Assembly: GCF_001854125.1 (NCBI RefSeq)
Contig: NZ_CP017715.1
Location: 1,364,001 to 1,428,000, forward strand
DNA from: Marinobacter salinus
Lineage (GTDB): Bacteria > Pseudomonadota > Gammaproteobacteria > Pseudomonadales > Oleiphilaceae
Reading direction: 5' to 3'
Length of the DNA stretch: 64,000 bases
The notes beneath the pieces were generated by a model, which did not search any database, was not told the origin of the DNA, and saw only the letters and a program-made list of their open reading frames with translations. Position 1 is the first letter of the stretch. Each line of letters starts with the position of its first letter. The position numbers and the translations under genes are program-made. Below, piece by piece: positions 25,920 through 34,143 of this stretch.

Positions 25920-27037
25920 TGCCCCACCTCCTGTTCCCGCTCCCTGAGCAGACCCGCCAGGATAGCCAGGGCATCCCGGGCGACATCATCCTGCGCGCCT
26001 TCTTGCCGCTCCCGCAGGCTTTCAACCACCTCGCCCACGTAACCATCCGCTTTCAGGGCCGCGATGTCTTCATCCGTGGGTGCTAGCTGAAGACCGCTCC
26101 GCTCGCAGCGAAGGCTGCGGAATCGCGCTTCGGCCACCGACAAGGCCTTCAACAGGGTTTCTTCGCCGGCCAGGGTCACCGAGCCTTCGAGGCGCAGATC
26201 GACAACGGCGGATTCGGGCAAAGTGTTCAAACGCTCCAGCAGTTGCTCAAGATCGGAGTGGACCGCAAGGGTTTCCCGCCACTGGTGCCACTGATACCGC
26301 CCGGTTGGGAGTGAGGTTACTTTCGGGTTTGCTCCGGGCTCGGACACTTCAACGACCAGGGCATTCCCCGCTTCGTTGTTCCGGAACCGTTCCGGCTCGG
26401 GGGTTCCGCTGTACCAGGTGCGTTCATCGATCTGTTTGGTGCCGTGCCAGTCGCCCAGGGCAAGGTAATCGAGCCTGCTGGCTTCCGCACGGTCTGGCGC
26501 GATGGGGTTGGTGGAATCGATCTCATCTGGCAACAGGCCCTGGACGCTGCCGTGGGCCAGACCGATTCTGAGAAAACCTTCAGGTGTTTCGTAGCCGCTG
26601 AATGGCTCGGTCAGATCGCCGTAGGTATGGCGCTGAGTCAGGGGCGCGCAGAGGATGCTGAGGCCCTGGTCTTCCAGATCAATCACGCCGGGCTGAAGCG
26701 CCAGATGTACATTCTCCGGCACCGCACCCAGGCGCTGGGCTCGCGTCCACACGCTCTCTGCCAGGGCGGCGTCGTGATTGCCGGGCAGCACGACCCAGGG
26801 GCCGGTGAAACCCCTTGTGGCATTGAATACCCGCCGGATGGTGCGATCAGAGACCGTTTGTGCATCAAAGACGTCGCCGGCCACCAGGACCGCATCGCAC
26901 TGATGTTCATTGGCCAGCTGTGCGAGCGTTTCGATGGCCTCAAACCGGGCCTCGACCAGGGCTGCGCCGTCTTCGGTCTCGAAACGGGTAAAGGCCCGGC
27001 CCATCTGCCAGTCTGCCGTATGCAAAAACTTTGGCAT
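25916..27037 (-). CDS. SbcD/YhaO-like metallophosphoesterase nuclease
   Basis: A 373-residue calcineurin-like phosphoesterase. The metal-binding motifs are in order: HTADWQMG near residue 6, VAGDVFDAQ near 51, PGNHDAAL near 85, GLAHGSVQG, and LGDWHGTK. These match the Mre11/SbcD/YhaO family of DNA repair exonucleases. The C-terminal 130 residues should cap the active site and contact the ATPase partner. Its stop overlaps the ATPase start by 4 bp, so the complex is co-translated. A plausible promoter on the minus strand contains TAGAAT about 40 bp upstream of the ATG. Confidence 0.86.
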   Translation of the reverse strand: MPKFLHTADWQMGRAFTRFETEDGAALVEARFEAIETLAQLANEHQCDAVLVAGDVFDAQTVSDRTIRRVFNATRGFTGPWVVLPGNHDAALAESVWTRAQRLGAVPENVHLALQPGVIDLEDQGLSILCAPLTQRHTYGDLTEPFSGYETPEGFLRIGLAHGSVQGLLPDEIDSTNPIAPDRAEASRLDYLALGDWHGTKQIDERTWYSGTPEPERFRNNEAGNALVVEVSEPGANPKVTSLPTGRYQWHQWRETLAVHSDLEQLLERLNTLPESAVVDLRLEGSVTLAGEETLLKALSVAEARFRSLRCERSGLQLAPTDEDIAALKADGYVGEVVESLRERQEGAQDDVARDALAILAGLLREREQEVGQ

Positions 27038-27159
27038 TTTATCTACCTGAAAGATCTGGAAATTTTGGCGTTATTCTAGACTACACACAGATACATTACA
27101 GACGTGATGCGACACTGGAAGTCGTTCTGTAAGAGATGGTTTGCTTCGGACGCTAAACG

Positions 27160-27194
27160 GGGCTCAACCTGCACGCCGCATTCTTGAACTTCGG
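27160..27194 (-). repeat. Copy of the formate dehydrogenase 3' end (35-bp direct repeat, left copy)
   Basis: These 35 bp match 27975-28009, the last codons of the formate dehydrogenase gene, at 31 of 35 positions (GGGCTCAACCTGCA and CTTGAACT are shared blocks). On the minus strand this copy encodes PKFKNAACRLSP, then V and a stop at 27153, compared with PEFKYAACRLSPA and a stop in the intact gene. It is a remnant gene end separated from the true end by a 780-bp module with a winged-helix gene. Confidence 0.75.
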
Positions 27195-27213
27195 AAAACA
27201 CTATCGCTTCGCA

Positions 27214-27327
27214 TCAATGCCCAAAATGGGTCAGAGTTTCAATCCGTTCAAACAAAACTCGCAGGTCGGGACCAAGGGCCTCAGCAACTTTGCCTACCAT
27301 CCACTTTTGTAACGCCGGTATGCTCAT
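27214..27327 (-). CDS. Small coupled ORF, possible truncated partner gene
   Basis: A 37-codon ORF whose ATG overlaps the stop of the upstream winged-helix gene (ATGA). The product begins MSIPALQKWMVGKVAEALGP and ends ETLTHFGH. In related loci, from memory of that protein family, the second gene is a nucleotidyltransferase of the AbiEii type whose N-terminus contains a similar AEALGP segment, so this may be a truncated remnant. I cannot confirm this without a search. It stops 20 bp before the duplicated formate dehydrogenase end. Confidence 0.35.
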   Translation of the reverse strand: MSIPALQKWMVGKVAEALGPDLRVLFERIETLTHFGH

Positions 27328-27884
27328 TCACTCACTTCCATGTGTTTTTTCAACAGGTCTTTTGCCAGATTTGCCTCACGCGGGCTGCCTATGCGTATTG
27401 CGTCTACCAGGGCTAGCAAGGCGTATAGCTCCGGGTCGCGGTGAGCCGCATGGCCCACAGTTTTGAATAGAGGGACAACCTCCAAGCCTTTGTTTTTACC
27501 TCGCGCATCTGGCCACACTGGAAAAAGTTCACCTGCGCTGAACACGCGATTTTCCAGCACGGGCGCAGCGAATGCGGTGCTTATACCCCGCACTAACTGG
27601 CCTGGCTTGGCAGGGAACACATATTTGGCACCGTAAACTATGAATTCAAACAGGCTCTTTGTGTTGACACGCGGTACACCGGAATTGCGATCCTTTTTAG
27701 CCAGGCCAACCTCAAAACAGCGGCGCAGTGAGTTGCTGACCTGGGATTTCCCAATGCCGGTTTCCAACTCGAGATTGCGCACTGTGTAGGCTGATGTGTC
27801 TACACCACCTCCGGTCGCTTCTTGCTGCCGCAGCGAAACCAACTTTAGCAACAGGCCGAGATCTTGACTCTTGATTCCATCCAT
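27324..27884 (-). CDS. Winged-helix DNA-binding protein, toxin-antitoxin-like
   Basis: A 186-residue protein. Residues about 30-75 look like a winged helix (YTVRNLELETGIGKSQVSNSLRR, then GLAKKDR). The C-terminal half (KYVFPAKPGQLVRG, then FPVWPDARG) belongs to a family commonly found beside nucleotidyltransferase genes, which suggests an antitoxin-like or regulatory role. Only a 37-codon ORF follows, so a partner may have been lost. Upstream, GTCCC at 27890-27894 and GGGAC at 27912-27916 form an inverted repeat near the likely promoter, consistent with self-regulation. The gene lies between two copies of the formate dehydrogenase 3' end. Confidence 0.6.
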   Translation of the reverse strand: MDGIKSQDLGLLLKLVSLRQQEATGGGVDTSAYTVRNLELETGIGKSQVSNSLRRCFEVGLAKKDRNSGVPRVNTKSLFEFIVYGAKYVFPAKPGQLVRGISTAFAAPVLENRVFSAGELFPVWPDARGKNKGLEVVPLFKTVGHAAHRDPELYALLALVDAIRIGSPREANLAKDLLKKHMEVSE

Positions 27885-27967
27885 AGGCTGGATGTCCCTA
27901 GTTTTTGGACACGGGACAAGCGTTGCTTAGATTTCAATTAATTGCAAGCTCTCACCGACAGATTTCT

Positions 27968-30859
27968 TTACGCCGGGCTCAACCTGCAGGCTGCATACTT
28001 GAACTCCGGGATCTTCCCGAACGGGTCCAGGGCCGGGTTGGTGAGCACGTTTGCTGCCGCCTCCACAAAGGCGAAGGGGACGAACACCATGCCCTCCGGC
28101 ATGGTCTGATCGGCCCGCGCCGTCAGGGTGATGGTGCCGCGCCGGGTGGCAACTAGAATGTCATTACCCGGTGCTACGCCAATACGATCCAGCTCCGCGG
28201 GAGCCAGATAGGCTGCTGCTTCCGGTTCCCGCTCGTCCAGCACCCGGCTGCGACGGGTCATGGCGCCGGTGTGCCAGTGCTCAAGCAAACGCCCGGTGGT
28301 TAACACGATGGGATAGGCCTCATCCACCGGCTCATCCGGTGGCAGCGGGCTGGCCGGTGAGAACCTGGCACGGCCTCCTGCGCGCGGGAAGGCATCGGAG
28401 AAGACAACGTCCTGGCCCGGGGCGTCATCCGCGGGGCATGGATAGGTGACGGACCCTTCGCGCTCCAGGCGAGACCAGGAGATATGATCCAGTGAGTGCA
28501 TGCCCTGCTTCATTTCTGCAAACACCTCCTCGGGGCCGGCGTAGTTCCAGGCCAGCCCGAAGCGCCGGGCGATTTCCTGGATAACCCACCAGTCGGGCCT
28601 TGCCTCCCCTGGGGGCGACAGTGCGGCACGGCCCATTTGCACTTGGCGGTTGGTGTTGGTGACGGTGCCTGATTTTTCCGACCAGGCGGCGGCAGGCAGG
28701 ATAACGTCGGCAAACTGGGCGGTCTCTGTAACGAACAGGTCCTGCACCACCAGGTGCTCCAGGGCAGCGAGCGCGGCCCGTGCGTGGGTCAGGTCCGGGT
28801 CGGACATCGCGGGGTTTTCACCGAGGATGTACATGCCCTTGATGGTGCCTGCCTTGATGGCGTCCATAATCTCTACCACGGTGAGCCCTGGCTCCGGGTC
28901 CAGATCAGTGTTCCAGAGCTCTTCGAAGGCGGCGCGTAACTGGGCGTTCCCGACCGGTTGATAATCAGGCAGTACCATGGGGATCAGGCCGGCATCGGAG
29001 GCGCCCTGCACGTTGTTCTGCCCCCGCAACGGATGCAGGCCGGTGCCGGGCCGGCCGGTATGACCGCACGTCAGTGCCAGGGAAATCAGGCAGCGGGCGT
29101 TGTCGGTGCCGTGCACGTGTTGGGAGATGCCCATGCCCCAGAAAATCATCGCTCTATCAGCCTCGGCGTAGGCTCGGGCCACTTCACGAATGGTGTCGGG
29201 CTCCACGCCACACACCGGGCTCATCACCTCCGGAGTCATGCCCTCAACGCTGGCCGCGAGCGCCTCGAAGCCTTCGGTGTGGGCGTCAATGTAGGCCTGG
29301 TCAAAAAGCCCTTCGCTGATAATCACATTGAGCATGGCGTTAAACAGCGACACGTCGCCACCCGGCGAGAAACGCAGGCTGCGCCAGGCATAGGCATCCA
29401 GCGCCTGCCCCCGGGGATCGATGATGATCAGCCTGGTGCCGTTTCGTGCCGCCTGCTTGAAGTAGGTGGCGGCCACCGGATGGTTTACCGCCGGGTTGCA
29501 ACCGGTGAGGATGACCACATCGGCCTCAAGGGCCTGCATGAAGGAAGCAGTCACGGCGCCAGAGCCAAGGCACTCCATCAATGCGGCCACGGAGCTGGCG
29601 TGGCAAAGTCGCGTGCAGTGATCAACGTGGTTGGAGCCGAAACCGGTGCGCACCAACTTCTGGAACAGCCAGGCTTCTTCGTTGGAGCACTTGGCACTGC
29701 CGAAGCCGGCGAGCGCATCCGGTCCGTGCTGTGTTTTAAGTTGAGTCAGTCCGTTTGCCGCAAGATCCAGCGCCTCTTCCCAGCTTGCCTCTCGAAAGTG
29801 CGTTAACGGATGGGCCGGATCAAAGTCCGGGTCGAGCCCCTTGGGGACGCCCTCCCGGCGAATCAGCGGCCGGGTAAGCCGGGCCGGGTGCGCGGGGTAA
29901 TCGAAGCCGAAGCGCCCCTTTACACAAAGCCGGTTCTGGTTTGAGGGCCCGTCCCTGCCTTCAACAAAAAGGATATGCCCTCGCTGCTCGCCTGCCTCTG
30001 GTTGGGCGTTGGCAGGCTCGTCTTTCACGTGATAGGTCAGTTGGCAGCCCACGCCGCAATAGGGGCAAACGGAGTCCACAGTGCGGTCGGCCGTGGCGGA
30101 GTCTCCGCGGCCCTGGGCATCGATCAGGGTGGCGGGCATCAGCGCGCCCGTCGGGCAGGCCTGCACGCATTCGCCACAGGCAACACAGGTACTGTCACCC
30201 ATGGGATCATCGAAATCGAACACCACTTTGGACGCGGCTCCCCGGTGTGCCAGGCCGATGACATCGTTGCCCTGCACTTCGCGGCAGGCGCGCTCGCACA
30301 GGCCGCAGGTGATGCAGGCGTCCAGATTCACGTTCATGGCAGAGTGAGTGGCGTCGTGGCCCCGGGCGTGGGCCAGCGAATCCGACCGCGGTGCAACGTG
30401 GTGAACCGTTGGTTCTTCTCGCTCTGAATGGGCCGGGAGACGTTGGCGCACGGCAGCTGCATCAATCGCCAGTTGGTCCGCGGTTTCCCACAGATGGCTT
30501 GAACGATCGGGACCGCTCTCTCGCGCAGGTTGATCGACCAGCAGCAATTCCAGCACGCCTTTCCTGGCTTCCTGGGCTCTGGTGGAACCGGCACTTCGTA
30601 CCACCATGCCCGGCGCGGCCTCGCGAATACAGCTTGCGGCGAGGAGCCGCTCACCCTCCACTTCCACCATGCAGGCGCGGCAATTGCCGTCCGCGCGGTA
30701 ACCCGGGGCGTCTTTGAAGCACAGGTGCGGAATGGTCTCGCCGGCGCGCTTGGCCACCTGCCAGAGGGTTTCGCCGGGGTAGGCCTGCACTTCCACGTCA
30801 TCCAGGGTCAGGGTAAAGCTTGTTGTCGCATTGCTCATGGCTGTTTTCGATTCGCTCAT
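27968..30859 (-). CDS. NAD-dependent formate dehydrogenase, molybdopterin/tungstopterin alpha subunit
   Basis: A 963-residue catalytic subunit. Domains in order: an N-terminal [2Fe-2S] domain (C-x11-C-x2-C from CFKDAPGYRADGNCRAC), two [4Fe-4S] ferredoxin motifs (CITCGLCERAC and CVACGECVQACP), a further [4Fe-4S] site (CPYCGVGCQ near 270), then the molybdopterin oxidoreductase domain and dinucleotide-binding C-terminal domain. The active-site region reads DHCTRLCHASSV, so cysteine rather than selenocysteine is the metal ligand. It oxidises formate to CO2 and passes electrons to the NADH module encoded just upstream (11-bp gap). Two-subunit enzymes of this type are like FDH1 of Methylobacterium. 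A GGGGAGGC ribosome-binding site precedes the ATG. Confidence 0.9.
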   Translation of the reverse strand: MSESKTAMSNATTSFTLTLDDVEVQAYPGETLWQVAKRAGETIPHLCFKDAPGYRADGNCRACMVEVEGERLLAASCIREAAPGMVVRSAGSTRAQEARKGVLELLLVDQPARESGPDRSSHLWETADQLAIDAAAVRQRLPAHSEREEPTVHHVAPRSDSLAHARGHDATHSAMNVNLDACITCGLCERACREVQGNDVIGLAHRGAASKVVFDFDDPMGDSTCVACGECVQACPTGALMPATLIDAQGRGDSATADRTVDSVCPYCGVGCQLTYHVKDEPANAQPEAGEQRGHILFVEGRDGPSNQNRLCVKGRFGFDYPAHPARLTRPLIRREGVPKGLDPDFDPAHPLTHFREASWEEALDLAANGLTQLKTQHGPDALAGFGSAKCSNEEAWLFQKLVRTGFGSNHVDHCTRLCHASSVAALMECLGSGAVTASFMQALEADVVILTGCNPAVNHPVAATYFKQAARNGTRLIIIDPRGQALDAYAWRSLRFSPGGDVSLFNAMLNVIISEGLFDQAYIDAHTEGFEALAASVEGMTPEVMSPVCGVEPDTIREVARAYAEADRAMIFWGMGISQHVHGTDNARCLISLALTCGHTGRPGTGLHPLRGQNNVQGASDAGLIPMVLPDYQPVGNAQLRAAFEELWNTDLDPEPGLTVVEIMDAIKAGTIKGMYILGENPAMSDPDLTHARAALAALEHLVVQDLFVTETAQFADVILPAAAWSEKSGTVTNTNRQVQMGRAALSPPGEARPDWWVIQEIARRFGLAWNYAGPEEVFAEMKQGMHSLDHISWSRLEREGSVTYPCPADDAPGQDVVFSDAFPRAGGRARFSPASPLPPDEPVDEAYPIVLTTGRLLEHWHTGAMTRRSRVLDEREPEAAAYLAPAELDRIGVAPGNDILVATRRGTITLTARADQTMPEGMVFVPFAFVEAAANVLTNPALDPFGKIPEFKYAACRLSPA
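27975..28009 (-). repeat. Formate dehydrogenase 3' end (35-bp direct repeat, intact copy)
   Basis: This is the original copy of the repeat, inside the last codons of the formate dehydrogenase alpha gene. It matches 27160-27194 at 31 of 35 positions. The 780 bp between the copies hold the winged-helix gene and a small ORF. The arrangement could come from a duplication or from insertion of a module carrying a diverged gene end. Confidence 0.7.
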
Positions 30860-30870
30860 GGCTGCCTCCC

Positions 30871-32586
30871 CTAACCTTTCGCGATCAGGTTGTGGCTGGC
30901 GAGCTCGCTGCGGAAATCCCGCAGCAGGCTCAGTACCGGATTGGGTGCGGCCTGCCCGAGACCACAGATGGACGCATCTGCCATCACCCTGGCCAGCTGC
31001 TGGAGCGTCTCCTCATCCCAGGTATCCCGCTCCAGCAAGGTGAGCATTTTCTCAGTGCCCACACGGCAGGGCGTGCATTGGCCGCAGGATTCATCCGCGA
31101 AGAAGCCCAACAGGTTGGCAGCCGCAGCCTGCAAATCGTCGTGATCCGACAGAACGATCACGGCAGCAGAGCCGATGAAGCAGCCGTACTCCTGCAGCGT
31201 GTCGAAATCCAGGGGGATGTCTGCTTTGCTGGCTGGCAGTATGCCGCCGGACGCCCCGCCGGGCAGATAGGCCAGCAGGCGATGCCCTTCCGCCATGCCG
31301 CCGCAGTATTCCTCGATCAATTCATTGAGGGTGATACCAGCGGGTGCGACGTGCACACCAGGCCGAGTGATGCGGCCGGAAACCGAAAAACTGCGAAGCC
31401 CCTTGCGACCATGCCGCCCCTGGCTGGCGAACCAGTCGGCGCCCTGGGCGTGGATACGCGGAATCCAGTAAACCGTCTCGACGTTGTTCACCAGGGTGGG
31501 CTGATTAAACAGTCCCTTTTGGGCCACGAACGGCGGGCGATGGCGTGGCTTGCCGGGCTTGCCCTCCAGGGACTCGATCAAGGCGGATTCCTCACCGCAG
31601 ATGTAGGCTCCAGCGCCGCGGCGCAGGATCACAAAATCGGGTTCTATGATGCCGGCAGATTCCAGTTCGGCAATGGCCTCTTTCAGCACACGGTGCAGGC
31701 CGGGATACTCGTCCCGCAGGTAAACGTAGAGGGCCTTCGCCTCAACCGCCCAGGCACTGACCAGAGCCCCCTCCAGGAAAACATGGGGTTCTCGTTCCAG
31801 GTAATAGCGATCTTTGAAGGTGCCCGGCTCGCCTTCGTCGGCGTTGATCACTGCATAGCGTGGCCCCGGCTCAGCCAGCACCGCCTGCCATTTGCGATAG
31901 GTGGGAAAGCCGGCGCCGCCCAGGCCGCGCAGGCCAGCCTGCTGAAGTTCTTCCGCAAGCGACTCGACGGTAACCCGTCCGTCGCGGCAATCCTTCAGCA
32001 ACTGGTAACCGCCTACCGAGCGGTAATCCGCCAGCTGCTGCCAATGGATTTCGTCGGGTTGAACCTGCTTTTGTTCGATTGCCGCGCCAACCGTCTGGGC
32101 AGTGGCGTTGCATACATGATGTTGTCCCACGGCCACCACGGGTGCTGTATCACAGCGCCCCATGCAGGGCGCGTGGACAACACGCACATGGCTGGGGTCA
32201 TGCCCATCAGCCAGTGCCTCGTGCAGTGCACCTGCGCCCGCCAATTGGCAAGAAAGCGAATCACACACCCGCATAGTGATCTCAGGCGGCGGGGTTTGTT
32301 CATCGTGAATTACGTCGAAATGGGCGTAGAAAGTGGCCGTTTCATAAATGGCGGCCATGGGCAGGTTCATGAAAGATGCCAGGGCCCGAAGGCGGAGCAT
32401 GGAGAGGTAACCGTAGGCATCCTGCAGAGCATGCAGGTGTTCTATCAGGCTATCACGGTGGCGCAATGACGAGTCGATACGCTCGTCACCGATCAGGTCC
32501 CGCAACTCTGACATTATCGCCGGTTCCAGTTGTCGGCCACGAGGGGCTGAGCGTCGGCGTTTGAACACTTCTTCGTCTGTATTCAT
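30871..32586 (-). CDS. Formate dehydrogenase NADH-binding subunit (NuoE-NuoF fusion)
   Basis: A 571-residue fusion. Residues about 20-160 are a NuoE/24-kDa-type thioredoxin-like [2Fe-2S] domain (RVCDSLSCQL, then APCMGRCD). The rest is NuoF/51-kDa-like: RGLGGAGFPTYRKW and NADEGEPGTFKDR bind FMN and NADH, GAYICGEESALIESLEG follows, and the C-terminal [4Fe-4S] ligands are SCGQCTPCRVG with SICGLG. It accepts electrons from the alpha subunit and reduces NAD+. The start at 32586 (MNTDEEVF) is preferred over 32649, since the extra residues look non-conserved. The Xre/RES module is divergent 157 bp upstream. Confidence 0.88.
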   Translation of the reverse strand: MNTDEEVFKRRRSAPRGRQLEPAIMSELRDLIGDERIDSSLRHRDSLIEHLHALQDAYGYLSMLRLRALASFMNLPMAAIYETATFYAHFDVIHDEQTPPPEITMRVCDSLSCQLAGAGALHEALADGHDPSHVRVVHAPCMGRCDTAPVVAVGQHHVCNATAQTVGAAIEQKQVQPDEIHWQQLADYRSVGGYQLLKDCRDGRVTVESLAEELQQAGLRGLGGAGFPTYRKWQAVLAEPGPRYAVINADEGEPGTFKDRYYLEREPHVFLEGALVSAWAVEAKALYVYLRDEYPGLHRVLKEAIAELESAGIIEPDFVILRRGAGAYICGEESALIESLEGKPGKPRHRPPFVAQKGLFNQPTLVNNVETVYWIPRIHAQGADWFASQGRHGRKGLRSFSVSGRITRPGVHVAPAGITLNELIEEYCGGMAEGHRLLAYLPGGASGGILPASKADIPLDFDTLQEYGCFIGSAAVIVLSDHDDLQAAAANLLGFFADESCGQCTPCRVGTEKMLTLLERDTWDEETLQQLARVMADASICGLGQAAPNPVLSLLRDFRSELASHNLIAKG

Positions 32587-32680
32587 TATTTTTATCAAGG
32601 CCCCGAAGTGCAAAAGACAGCCTTTTTGACTGGCCTGACTATTTACCAATCATTGAAGCATATCAGGAGAGATGCGCAAA

Positions 32681-32725
32681 GTGTGTATATTTGTACATTC
32701 TTTGCTATTGTGTCCATATACACAC
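32681..32725 (+). promoter_or_regulatory. Paired operators and promoter of the Xre/RES toxin-antitoxin module
   Basis: Two 16-bp palindromic words of the form TGTGT-N6-xxACA lie at 32682-32697 (TGTGT, GTACA) and 32709-32724 (TGTGT, ACACA), 27 bp apart. The outer arms GTGTGTATAT (32681-32690) and ATATACACAC (32716-32725) are also exact inverses. Candidate -35 TTGTAC (32691-32696) and -10 CATATA (32715-32720) are 18 bp apart and overlap both words. This fits autorepression by the Xre antitoxin or its toxin complex. Confidence 0.6.
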
Positions 32726-32743
32726 ATCGGGAGGGCTTTCACT

Positions 32744-33151
32744 ATGGCCCAACAGCACAAAAGACAGCCTGAAGCCTCTGAAGCGGAAGCTCTGCGCGGA
32801 CATGTTGCTCTGAAGGGATTCTTCAATATTTGCCGCGAGTGGGACTGCTCACAGGAAGAGATGATGCAGATGCTTGGCGGCATCTCCCGGAGCACTCTCG
32901 CAAAGTACCAGAAGCTGCCATACATCAAGCTCTCTCGGGACACGCTGGAGCGCATCAGCTACATCCTGGGCATTTATAAGTCATTGAGAGTGATGTACCC
33001 AACCGCTGAACGCGCCAATCGCCGGATTCGCCTGGTAACCAGTGAAGTACCCTTCTCCGGGACATCCCCGCTCGATTTCATGGCGCGAGGCTCCATGAAA
33101 CACCTGATGCAAGCCCGCCGTTACTTTGATGCCAAACGGGGTTGGGCGTGA
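32744..33151 (+). CDS. Xre/ParS-family antitoxin
   Basis: A 135-residue antitoxin of the Xre-RES type. An N-terminal helix-turn-helix region (GFFNICREWDCSQEEMMQML, then ISRSTLAKYQKLP) is followed by the C-terminal MbcA/ParS/Xre toxin-binding domain (SYILGIYKSLRVMYP, FMARGSMKHLMQARRYFDAKRG). It blocks the RES toxin active site and represses the operon. The ATG at 32744 follows GGGAGGG and was preferred to a longer ORF starting at 32672. It overlaps the toxin start by 4 bp (GTGA), so expression is coupled. Confidence 0.85.
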   Translation: MAQQHKRQPEASEAEALRGHVALKGFFNICREWDCSQEEMMQMLGGISRSTLAKYQKLPYIKLSRDTLERISYILGIYKSLRVMYPTAERANRRIRLVTSEVPFSGTSPLDFMARGSMKHLMQARRYFDAKRGWA

Positions 33152-33849
33152 GGCCGACCCCGCCATTGGTTCTTCCGGAATGGAAGGCTCATCGCATCAT
33201 TCCCAGTCATTACCCGCCAATCGACCTCTTCGAGAGAATCTACGACACCCCCGAAGAACTGGCCATCGCCTTCGAGATTGAGGCCATGACCAACGATCGC
33301 TTGCTGGACGAAGCAGGTGATTTACAGCTGATTCCGCCGGACGATCGGCTCATCGGACCCGGCTCCAGCCCCGTTATGGCTGCGTTCACCCATCTGGGTT
33401 TTGGGAGCCGCTTTACTAACGGAGATTTTGGGGTGTATTACGCGGCCGATTCACTGGAAACGGCAATCGCGGAAACCATCTACCACAAAGAATGCGAAAT
33501 GGCGGCTGCCAAGGAAGAATCGATCGAGCTGACCATGCGGTGCTATGTTGGCGAGATTGCCCGAGCCATGCAGGATATTCGCGAAGATGCGTTTGCCGAT
33601 CTGCACGACCCGGACGACTACTCCGCCAGCCAGGCTTATGCAGCTTCGTCTCGTGCGAACGGGTCAGACGGTTTGCTCTATAACTCAGTGCGAAGACCCG
33701 GGCACGAGTGCATTGCTGCGTTCAGGCCGGTCGCGCTTCACGCCCCGGTGCAGGGTGAGCATCTCAAATATTTCTGGGATGGCAATCAAAGGCGAATTAC
33801 CCACTGGGCAAAAATTTCAGACGCTCACGAAGTCCCACCCCGACCTTAA
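33148..33849 (+). CDS. RES-domain toxin
   Basis: A 233-residue RES-family toxin. Related toxins deplete NAD+ or ADP-ribosylate targets to stop growth. Typical residues are visible: Arg-Ile-Tyr in FERIYDTP, GSRFTNGDFGVYYAADSLETAIAE with conserved Tyr and Glu, and the C-terminal SDGLLYNSVRRPGHECIAAF with the conserved Ser. The GTG start at 33148 overlaps the antitoxin stop; a TTG at 33142 is possible but lacks this junction. The gene ends 51 bp before the island repeat and so lies just outside the island. Confidence 0.85.
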   Translation: MRPTPPLVLPEWKAHRIIPSHYPPIDLFERIYDTPEELAIAFEIEAMTNDRLLDEAGDLQLIPPDDRLIGPGSSPVMAAFTHLGFGSRFTNGDFGVYYAADSLETAIAETIYHKECEMAAAKEESIELTMRCYVGEIARAMQDIREDAFADLHDPDDYSASQAYAASSRANGSDGLLYNSVRRPGHECIAAFRPVALHAPVQGEHLKYFWDGNQRRITHWAKISDAHEVPPRP

Positions 33850-33900
33850 CGTGCACTCAAAAACCGGAGAGCCAAGGGGAGGATAAAGGTTTACTTCAAG

Positions 33901-33957
33901 GGAAATAATGGAGGCGCGGGTCGGAATCGAACCGGCGTACACGGAGTTGCAGTCCGC
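33901..33957 (-). repeat. Left attachment repeat with tRNA-Cys 3' fragment
   Basis: This copy is identical over 57 bp to 52361-52417. It includes 49 bp of the tRNA-Cys 3' half, from the first base of the anticodon stem to the CCA end, plus 8 bp beyond. The match ends sharply at both sides. It is the displaced original tRNA end and marks the left island boundary. Confidence 0.9.
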
Positions 33958-34143
33958 ATTTCCTTTATTTTCAAATGCTTATGTTGCCTCTAGGGGCGCC
34001 AAACAAATTATTCTGTACCCCCCTAATGTATACATCTATAGGAAGTAACGCAACGCTTCTGCAGATCCTCCTCTCTAGATCAACAACAGAAATCCTGCTG
34101 ACTCCGCTGAAGTTTTTTTGCAAAGCTTGTAATGAGCCAAGAG

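Noticed and set aside
30820-32469. A 549-codon open frame on the plus strand opposite the formate dehydrogenase beta gene
   Set aside because: The minus-strand protein has all NuoE/NuoF motifs; the plus frame is a composition shadow of high-GC coding DNA.
32597-32610. TTGATAAAAATAAT near the formate dehydrogenase start as an FNR box
   Set aside because: Only the first half matches well, and it touches the ribosome-binding region, where activation is unlikely.
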